DNA of 64,000 nt from Cellulomonas sp. Leaf334 (GTDB lineage: Bacteria; Actinomycetota; Actinomycetes; Actinomycetales; Cellulomonadaceae), in contig NZ_LMOO01000005.1 of assembly GCF_001424195.1 (NCBI RefSeq), positions 237,646 through 301,645 on the forward strand, given 5' to 3'. Shown in pieces: positions 58,269 to 64,000 of the stretch. Positions within the stretch are counted from its first letter, which is position 1; each line of letters begins with the position of its first letter. A program made the translations under genes and the position numbers. The notes beneath the pieces are model-generated. The model ran no database searches. It saw only the letters and a list, made by a program, of their open reading frames with translations, and was not told where the DNA came from.

Positions 58269-59872
58269 GCACCGTCGTCGACACCGAGCTCGCGGGCACC
58301 CGCGGACTGGTGCGGGTCGCGCTGCGTCTCGACCGGTGGCGCACGATCGTCTGGGCGGTCGCGGTCGCCGGGCTCACACAGGTGTCGGTGTCCGCGATCA
58401 CCGAGCTGTACTCGACGCCCGAGTCGCGCGCGGGCCGCGCCCAGCTCATCTCGTCGCCGGCAGCGACGGCCCTGGCCGGCCCGGGGTACGGGCTCGACGA
58501 CTACACCGTCGGGGCCATGACGGCGAACGAGCTGGGCCTCTGGATCATGCTCCCCGTCGGGATCATGGCCCTGCTCACCGTGACGCGGCACCTGCGGGCC
58601 GCCGAGGAGGACGGCCGGCTCGAGCTCGTGCGGTCCGCACCCGTCGGCCGGGACGCCCCGGTCGTGGCCGGCCTCACCGCGGCGGTCGTCGCGACCCTCG
58701 CCGTCGGTGCCCTGACGTTCCTCGCGCTGCTCACCACGGAGCTCGACCCCGTCGGCTCGGCCGCGCTCGTGGGCGGTGTCGTCATGGTCGGGCTCGTGTT
58801 CGCCGGCGTCTCGGCGGTCACGTCCCAGCTGACCGCCCACGGTCGCACGGCGAGCTCGCTGGCGATGGCGGTGCTCGGCGTCGCGTTCCTGCTGCGGGCC
58901 GTCGGGGACGTGCGAGGTCCGGAGAGCACGAGCGTGCTGACGTGGCTCTCGCCGTTCGGCTGGGCGCAGGCGACCCGGGCGTACGTCGACGAGCGGTTCT
59001 GGCCGCTCGCCATCGGGGTGCTCGTCGCCGTGCTCCTGGTGGGGTGGGCGTTCTGGCTCGCCGGACGGCGCGACCTCGGCACCGGCCTGCTCGCCGAGCG
59101 GCTCGGTCGACCGCGCGCGTCAGCCCGCCTGACCGGGCTGTTCGCCCTGACGCTGCGTCGGCAGCTGGGCGCGATCCTGTCGTGGGGCGCCGGGATCGTG
59201 CTGAGCGGGGCGCTCATCGGTCTGCTGGCGGGGGAGCTCGTGGACTACGTCGACGACGAGCCGCAGCTCGCGCAGATGTTCCCCGACGGTCCCGGCGGTG
59301 TGATCGCCTCGGCCTTCGCGCTCTACACGGTGTTCCTCGCGGTGATGGCGGCGGCGTACGCGTCGACGGCCGTCGGTGCCGCGCGGTCCGAGGAGGTCGC
59401 CACGCGGGGGGCGCTCGTCCTGTCCGGGCCGGTGTCCCGCACCCGCTGGCTGGGCTCGCAGGTCGGCCTGGGCGCCCTGGCCGTCGTCGTGATCATGCTG
59501 GTCACGGGGCTCGTGATGGGTCTGACGGCGAACGCGTCGCTGGGCAGCGACGGGCACCTGGCCGAGCTCGTCGGCGCCTCGGCGGTCACGCTCCCCGCCA
59601 TCGGCTGCGTGCTGGGTGTCGCCGTCGTCGTCCTGGGCGTCGCACCGCGCGGGTTCGGGCTGGTCTGGGCCTACGTCACGTACGTCGGGGTCGTCGGCCT
59701 GTTCGGCGGGCTCCTGCCCGACGGGTCCGACGTCCTGTCGCCGTTCACGTACACGCCGCAGCTGCCCGCGGAGCCCATGGACTGGCCGCCCGTGGTCCTG
59801 CTCACCGTCGTCGCGGTCGCGCTCAACGCGGCAGGGCTCGCCGCGTTCCGGCGTCGTGACGTGGTCGGCTGA
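58265..59872 (+). CDS. ABC transporter permease (polyketide/antibiotic exporter type)
   Basis: A 535-aa membrane protein with about 12 hydrophobic segments in two similar halves (around 30-260 and 295-530), as in single-chain antibiotic exporters of actinobacteria. Recognisable pieces are [32 protein letters not shown] near the first coupling helix, [20 protein letters not shown] in the second half, and the usual ending [14 protein letters not shown]. It works with the ATPase just upstream. Confidence 0.92.
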   Translation: MSTVVDTELAGTRGLVRVALRLDRWRTIVWAVAVAGLTQVSVSAITELYSTPESRAGRAQLISSPAATALAGPGYGLDDYTVGAMTANELGLWIMLPVGIMALLTVTRHLRAAEEDGRLELVRSAPVGRDAPVVAGLTAAVVATLAVGALTFLALLTTELDPVGSAALVGGVVMVGLVFAGVSAVTSQLTAHGRTASSLAMAVLGVAFLLRAVGDVRGPESTSVLTWLSPFGWAQATRAYVDERFWPLAIGVLVAVLLVGWAFWLAGRRDLGTGLLAERLGRPRASARLTGLFALTLRRQLGAILSWGAGIVLSGALIGLLAGELVDYVDDEPQLAQMFPDGPGGVIASAFALYTVFLAVMAAAYASTAVGAARSEEVATRGALVLSGPVSRTRWLGSQVGLGALAVVVIMLVTGLVMGLTANASLGSDGHLAELVGASAVTLPAIGCVLGVAVVVLGVAPRGFGLVWAYVTYVGVVGLFGGLLPDGSDVLSPFTYTPQLPAEPMDWPPVVLLTVVAVALNAAGLAAFRRRDVVG

Positions 59873-59938
59873 CTTTCCGTCGGTAGGCTGCGGGCGTCCG
59901 GCGAGGGTTCGGGCGACGCGATGCAAGGGGGAGCCCCG

Positions 59939-60754
59939 ATGAGCGACACCGGCCGTCCCGGCCCCGAGCGACCGGCCGGCCCGCCGACGCCGCCGATCTC
60001 GAACTGGCAGGCGATGCAGCAGAAGCCGCCCACCTCGCCGATCCCGGCCACCCCGTCCGCCGGCCCTGCGGCGTTCGCAGCACAGGAGTCCGCACCGGCA
60101 CCCACGACCGAGCCCCCGGCCGCGTCGGGCCGGCCGAAGTGGCTGATCCCCGCGATCATCGGTGGCGTCGTGGTCGTCATCGCCGCGATCGTCATCGCCG
60201 TCGTCACCAGCGGGGGCGGGGACGACACAGCGGACGCACCCCCGGCCGTGGCCACGACGATCCTGCTGCCCTCGCCGACCCCGTCCGTCGAGCCCGTCGC
60301 GCGGCCCGCGACGACCGCGTTCGCCGTCGCCCTGCCGACGAGCGTGCTCCAGTACGCCCTCGCGACGTCGGCCGTGGACCCCGAGTGGCAGGCGGCCGGC
60401 GCCGTCGAGGCCTACACCGAGACGTACACCGACGGCGGCTCCGGCACCGTCACCGTCCGCTCCGGCCAGTGGGAGACCCCGGAGGAGGCCGCCGCGTTCG
60501 CCGCGACGCTCGTCGCCGGGTTCCCGGCCGCACCGGCACCCGACCCGTCCGCGTCGTCGTCGGCGTCGCCGACCGGCCCGACCCTCCCGCAGAGCGGTGA
60601 GGTCAGCGCCGGAGGTGCCGTCGCCGGGACGTACTCGATCGCCGACGCGGGCGACGGGACGGGCGTCGCGGTGTGGACCAACGGCTCGACCGTCTTCCAG
60701 GCGACAGCCCCGGTCGCCGACATCGCCGACTTCTACAACGCGTTCCCGCTCTGA
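59939..60754 (+). CDS. Hypothetical single-pass membrane protein
   Basis: A 271-aa protein. The N-terminal 65 residues are Pro/Ala-rich and cytoplasmic; one membrane helix (IPAIIGGVVVVIAAIVIAVV, about 68-88); a Pro-rich linker and an outer domain of about 150 residues (AEAYTETYTDGGSGTVTV-like, GQWETPEEAAAFAATL, VAVWTNGSTVFQATAP). No Cys. The family is not recognised. A TAGGCT box (59884-59889) and AGGGGGA before the ATG support it. It overlaps the convergent AraC gene by 22 bp. Confidence 0.75.
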   Translation: MSDTGRPGPERPAGPPTPPISNWQAMQQKPPTSPIPATPSAGPAAFAAQESAPAPTTEPPAASGRPKWLIPAIIGGVVVVIAAIVIAVVTSGGGDDTADAPPAVATTILLPSPTPSVEPVARPATTAFAVALPTSVLQYALATSAVDPEWQAAGAVEAYTETYTDGGSGTVTVRSGQWETPEEAAAFAATLVAGFPAAPAPDPSASSSASPTGPTLPQSGEVSAGGAVAGTYSIADAGDGTGVAVWTNGSTVFQATAPVADIADFYNAFPL

Positions 60755-61569
60755 CGCTGGAGCTGACGGCGGTACGCACCGGGCGTCAGGCCCGTCGACG
60801 TGCGGAAGTCGCTGGTGAGGTGGGCCTGGTCCGCGTAGCCGAGCTGCACGGCGATCCGTGCGAGGTCGTCGTCGTCGTGCACAGCGACCGCCCGCGCGGC
60901 CTCCTGCAGACGGATGCGCCGGGCCGCCTGCTTCGGGCCGATGCCGAGCGTCGCGGACAGCGCCCGCTGGATCGTGCGCTCGCTGACCGCGAAGTGCTCG
61001 GCGAGCGGGGTGCCGGTCCGGCGGTACGCGCGTGAGCGCAGCTCGTCGAGGACGTGGTTGGCCAGCAGGTGCACCACCGACGGCGGGTTCGCCCGCAGCC
61101 GGTCGGCGACCAGCGCGTCGGCGGTGCGCGCGCGGTCCTGCGGGGTGCTCGCGGCAGCGACGCCGGTCAGCAGGGTGCGCAGGTCGTCGTCGACGCCGTC
61201 GGTCAGCGCGACCGTCCGGTCGGCGAGGTCGTGCGGGCGCAGCGAGCCGAGCACGGCGAGCCCGGCGGGCCTCAGCCGGACCGCGAAGACGTCGCCCGAC
61301 CCGGTGATGCGGCGCTGCCACGCGCGCCGGTGCAGGCCGGTGACGACGAGGCCGGCCGGCACGTCGCCGGTCTCGACCGTCAGCGTGACGGCGGGCAGGT
61401 CGACGATCGTCTGGTCGAGCACCTCGCCCTCGTCGAGCCGCCAGCGCACGTGCCAGTACGTGTCCACCACGTCGCGGACGGCGGGGTCGGGGTCGATCCA
61501 CCGCGCGGCGTACCGGGTCAGGTTCTCAGGGTGCAGCACGCCCGAGGTCTCGTCGGGACGGATGCGCAT
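60733..61569 (-). CDS. AraC family regulator (DUF6597-type N-terminal domain)
   Basis: A 278-aa regulator. The N-terminal sensor part contains LTRYAARWIDPDPAVRDVVDTYW-like sequence (about 15-35) and VFAVRLRPAGLAVLGSL; the C-terminal double HTH reads LAEHFAVSERTIQRALSATL and DLARIAVQLGYADQAHLTSD FRTSTGLTPGAYRR. Start 61569 (MRIRPDE) is used; an ATG four codons upstream is possible. It is divergent from the DUF1761 gene by 63 bp, its likely target besides itself. Confidence 0.9.
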   Translation of the reverse strand: MRIRPDETSGVLHPENLTRYAARWIDPDPAVRDVVDTYWHVRWRLDEGEVLDQTIVDLPAVTLTVETGDVPAGLVVTGLHRRAWQRRITGSGDVFAVRLRPAGLAVLGSLRPHDLADRTVALTDGVDDDLRTLLTGVAAASTPQDRARTADALVADRLRANPPSVVHLLANHVLDELRSRAYRRTGTPLAEHFAVSERTIQRALSATLGIGPKQAARRIRLQEAARAVAVHDDDDLARIAVQLGYADQAHLTSDFRTSTGLTPGAYRRQLQRQSGNAL

Positions 61570-61632
61570 GGCCCCCACCATCGCGGCCGGTGTCGCGTTT
61601 CTCCAAGACCCCGCCGCCGGCCGGTGCCGACG

Positions 61633-62046
61633 ATGGCGCCTGTGACCACCACCCTGGCCGACCTCAGCTGGCTCGCGATCGGCATCGCGACCCTCGTCTA
61701 CTACCTGCTCGGTGCCCTGTGGTTCACGCCGCTGTTCGGCACCGCGTGGGACACCGCCATCGGGCGCACCCGTGGCGACCGCTTCTCCGCGTCCTACTAC
61801 GTGGTGCCGCTGGTCAGCAGCCTGCTGGTCACCGTCGCGATGTCGCTGCTCGTCGGCGCCACGCGGACCGACAACCTGGCGGACGCGCTCGTCCTCGGGC
61901 TCGTCGTCGGCATCGGCGTCGCCCTGGCTGTCTCCGTGAACAACGCCCTGACCCCGCACACCCCCCACCCGTTCCGACTGGGCTTCATCACGGGCGGTTA
62001 CCACGTGGTCGGCATCGTGGCGGTGACGCTGATCGTCGCGCGCTAG
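61633..62046 (+). CDS. DUF1761 family membrane protein
   Basis: A 137-aa protein with four hydrophobic segments and the family signature LLGALWFTPLFGTAWDTAIG (near 25-45), then NNALTPHTPHPFRLGFITGGYH. The function is unknown. The ATG at 61633 is one of two possible starts (GTG 61642). It is divergent from the AraC regulator. Confidence 0.85.
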   Translation: MAPVTTTLADLSWLAIGIATLVYYLLGALWFTPLFGTAWDTAIGRTRGDRFSASYYVVPLVSSLLVTVAMSLLVGATRTDNLADALVLGLVVGIGVALAVSVNNALTPHTPHPFRLGFITGGYHVVGIVAVTLIVAR

Positions 62047-62074
62047 CGCCGAACCCCGTCGCGGGTTCGTGGGG

Positions 62075-62455
62075 TCAGCTCGCCTCGATGACCGACAGGA
62101 TGTTGCCGGCCGGGTCCGTGAACCACGCGATCAGGGGACCGCCGCCGCGGAACACGAAGTCGTCGTCGGTCTCGACGGGCGTGCCCGCGTACTTCTCGAA
62201 CTGCACGCCGCGCTGCCGCAGCTCCGCGACCGTGCCGAGCACGTCCTCGACGGGGAAGTTGAGGACGGTGTACCCGGCGGGCTCGTGGGCCGGACCCTTG
62301 GGGTAGACCAGCACCTCGTGACCGCTCTCGAAGCGCAGGAAGAGCATCCCGTTCTCCTCGGACACCTCGAGCCCGAGCACGTCGGCGTAGAACGCCCGCG
62401 CGGCCGGGACGTCGTCGGTCGAAAATCCGCTGAACGCCTTGCTGAGGTCCGCCAT
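62075..62455 (-). CDS. VOC family protein, single glyoxalase-like domain
   Basis: A 126-aa protein: AFSGFSTDDVPAARAFYADV at the start, FLRFESGHEVLVYPKG, YTVLNFPVEDVLGTVAELRQ, and the end GPLIAWFTDPAGNILSVIEA. Two beta-alpha-beta-beta-beta units as in glyoxalase/bleomycin-resistance proteins; probably dimeric. The activity is unknown. GAGGAG lies 7-8 nt before the ATG. Confidence 0.9.
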   Translation of the reverse strand: MADLSKAFSGFSTDDVPAARAFYADVLGLEVSEENGMLFLRFESGHEVLVYPKGPAHEPAGYTVLNFPVEDVLGTVAELRQRGVQFEKYAGTPVETDDDFVFRGGGPLIAWFTDPAGNILSVIEAS

Positions 62456-62543
62456 CACCACTCCTCGATGCACCGTCGGGACCCGTCCAGGCTCCCGCGC
62501 CGACAGCCACGCTGCCACTCGGACATCGCGCGTCGCCAACACC

Positions 62544-62591
62544 CAACGTCCGAGGAAGTGAGCGTCAGGGCGACCGGATGCTCGGACGTTG
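62544..62591 (+). repeat. Dispersed intergenic hairpin element, copy 2
   Basis: 11-bp arms CAACGTCCGAG/CTCGGACGTTG (62544-62554, 62581-62591) with a 26-nt loop. Positions 62547-62564 are the same 18 bases as in the minus strand of copy 1 (14095-14140). It lies between the VOC gene and the end of the kinase gene. Confidence 0.75.
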
Positions 62592-62600
62592 CGGGGAGGG

Positions 62601-64000
62601 TCAGGCGACCGCGGCGGGGAGGGTGACCGTGAACGTGGTGCCGGGGCCGCTCGACACCGTGATGGTGCCGCCGTGGGCGGTGACGACGGCGTGCACGATC
62701 GCCAGGCCGAGGCCCGTGGACCCCGTGGCGCTGTTGCGGGACGCGTCGCCGCGCGTGAACCGCTGGAAGAGGCTCTCGCGCAGGGCGGGCGGGATGCCGG
62801 GGCCGTCGTCGGCCACCTGCAGGACCACCCGGTCGCCGGCGCGACGGACGCGGACGGTCACGGCCGTCCCGGCGGCGGTGTGCAGCCGGGCGTTGGACAG
62901 GAGGTTGGCCAGCACCTGGCGCAGGCGGTGGTCGTCGCCGAGCACGAGCGCGTCCTCGAGGGACTCCTCCGACGGCAGGTCCAGGCGCCAGTCGTGGTCG
63001 GGGCCGGCGGCGTGCGCGTCGGTGACGGCGTCGATCGCGAGGACGGTCAGGTCGACGGGTTCCGACGCGAGCGGTCGGCCGGCGTCGAGCCGGGCGAGCA
63101 GCAGCATGTCCTCGAGCAGGGCGGTCATCCGTTCCGACTCGGACTCGACGCGGGACATCGCCTGCAGGGCGCTGACGGGCATCTCGTCGGGGGAGCGCCG
63201 GACCAGCTCGGCGTACCCGCGGATGGACGCCAGGGGGGTGCGCAGCTCGTGGCTGGCGTCGGCGACGAACTGGCGCACCTGCGACTCGGACTCGTGCCGC
63301 GCGCCGAGCGCCTGCTCGACGTGCCCGAGCAGCTTGTTCAGGGCGGCACCGACCTGCCCGACCTCGGTGGCGGGGTCGGTGTCCCGGGCGGGCACGCGGT
63401 CGGCGAGGACCACCTCGCCGCGGTCGAGGGGGAGCCGGGAGACCCGGTTGGCGGTGCCGACGACGCGGTCCAGGGGCCGCAGCTCGCGGCGCACGAGCAC
63501 CAGGCCGGCGGCTGCGGCGACCAGCAGGGCGAGCGCGGCGACGACGACCTCGACGGCGACGAACGAGGTGACGGTGCTGGTCACGGATGTGGTCGGCAGG
63601 GCGGTCGCGGTCGTGACCCCGGCCGGGCTCACAGAGGCGACGGCGCGGTAGCTGCCCAGACCCGTGAGCGAGACCGGGTGGGGCTGTCCGTCGGCGGGCA
63701 CGGCGAGCATCTGCGCGGTCTGGGTGTCGTCGAGGGCGGTGAGGTTCCCGTCGTCGGCGACGTAGCCGGCCTGGACGGGCGTGAGGTCGGTCGGGTCGGC
63801 TCCCTGGGGGACCTCGACGTTGACGGTGCCCGCGTCGAGGCCGGGTCGGAAGCTGCCGCCGGTGACGAACGGGGAGCCGGCGTCGGGGGCCCGGGCCGTG
63901 CCGCCCTGGGGGACCACGGGCCCTTCGGCGGCACGCCGGTGCGCGGCGGTGAGCTTCTCGTCGAGCTGCGTCGTCAGCGAGCTCTGCAGCGCGAGGGTCG
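62601..64000 (-). CDS. Sensor histidine kinase, 5' end outside window
   Basis: At least 466 C-terminal residues of a membrane two-component sensor; the frame is open to base 64000. An outer sensory domain is followed by a membrane helix (FVAVEVVVAALALLVAAAAG), HAMP, HisKA with DASHELRTPLASIRGYAELV (phospho-His) and HATPase_c with NLLSNARLHT (N box), VADDGPGIP (G1), RGDASRNSATGSTGLGLAIV (F/G2). It ends SSGPGTTFTVTLPAAVA. The layout is like MtrB/TcrY-type kinases; its response regulator should lie upstream, beyond the window. Confidence 0.95.
   Translation of the reverse strand, partial: TLALQSSLTTQLDEKLTAAHRRAAEGPVVPQGGTARAPDAGSPFVTGGSFRPGLDAGTVNVEVPQGADPTDLTPVQAGYVADDGNLTALDDTQTAQMLAVPADGQPHPVSLTGLGSYRAVASVSPAGVTTATALPTTSVTSTVTSFVAVEVVVAALALLVAAAAGLVLVRRELRPLDRVVGTANRVSRLPLDRGEVVLADRVPARDTDPATEVGQVGAALNKLLGHVEQALGARHESESQVRQFVADASHELRTPLASIRGYAELVRRSPDEMPVSALQAMSRVESESERMTALLEDMLLLARLDAGRPLASEPVDLTVLAIDAVTDAHAAGPDHDWRLDLPSEESLEDALVLGDDHRLRQVLANLLSNARLHTAAGTAVTVRVRRAGDRVVLQVADDGPGIPPALRESLFQRFTRGDASRNSATGSTGLGLAIVHAVVTAHGGTITVSSGPGTTFTVTLPAAVA

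Overview
The window is about 73-75 % GC by eye, dense in genes, with no gene-free stretch over 300 bases. It looks like a chromosomal segment of a high-GC actinobacterium, most likely from the Cellulomonadaceae. Supporting signs are a stand-alone RNB ribonuclease, a DUF5997 protein, a DivIVA-domain protein, an ArgA of the short mycobacterial type, a HAIR operator before clpB, frequent GTG starts, many 4-bp ATGA/GTGA gene overlaps, and at least nine genes whose start codon lies only 6-9 nt behind a TANNNT -10 box (leaderless transcription). The family assignment rests on gene content and style, not on a database search.

1-9.9 kb: the 3' part of ptsI converging on ptsH; tRNA-Ser(TGA); an RNB exoribonuclease; a minus-strand three-gene operon of acyl-CoA dehydrogenase-like protein, PIG-L deacetylase-methyltransferase fusion and family 2 glycosyltransferase, all joined by GTGA overlaps; a coiled-coil protein; a YdeI/OmpD-associated protein; tRNA-Ser(GCT); LtrA; tRNA-Arg(ACG).

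10-23 kb: small membrane proteins, a VanY-like peptidase, glycogen phosphorylase, DUF5997, an APC permease, a LysR-type effector-domain protein without HTH, trmB, a two-domain VOC protein, a cation diffusion facilitator, a ClC/YfeO-type channel, YihY and an alpha/beta hydrolase.

23-35 kb: clpB behind a HAIR operator, a TetR regulator, a GH3 beta-glucosidase, two DUF4190/septum-formation-like membrane proteins, exonuclease III, an SDR, and a TetR-MMPL exporter pair with an operator on the exporter promoter.

35-50 kb: a glycerol operon (glpD-glpF-glpK) beside a divergent SorC-type regulator; a MazEF-like toxin-antitoxin pair; a UAAP1-UAAP2-urea/guanidine carboxylase operon, a TetR gene and a sodium:solute symporter. 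The carboxylase operon and the symporter carry the same 20-bp inverted repeat, so they probably form one nitrogen-utilisation regulon.

50-64 kb: GDSL hydrolase, argA, a protein with two DivIVA-type motifs, a DNA-maintenance set (mutY, disA, radA) interrupted by a LacI regulator and a small gene with its own strong promoter, a TetR-ABC exporter operon, an AraC regulator, DUF1761 and VOC proteins, and a sensor kinase cut by the window end.

I found no prophage, insertion sequence, CRISPR array or rRNA. The most interesting items are the 3.3-6.4 kb operon, the shared operator of the 45-49 kb regulon, a dispersed hairpin repeat (14.1 and 62.5 kb), a tandem hairpin pair at 46.6 kb, and several unusual small-scale features.
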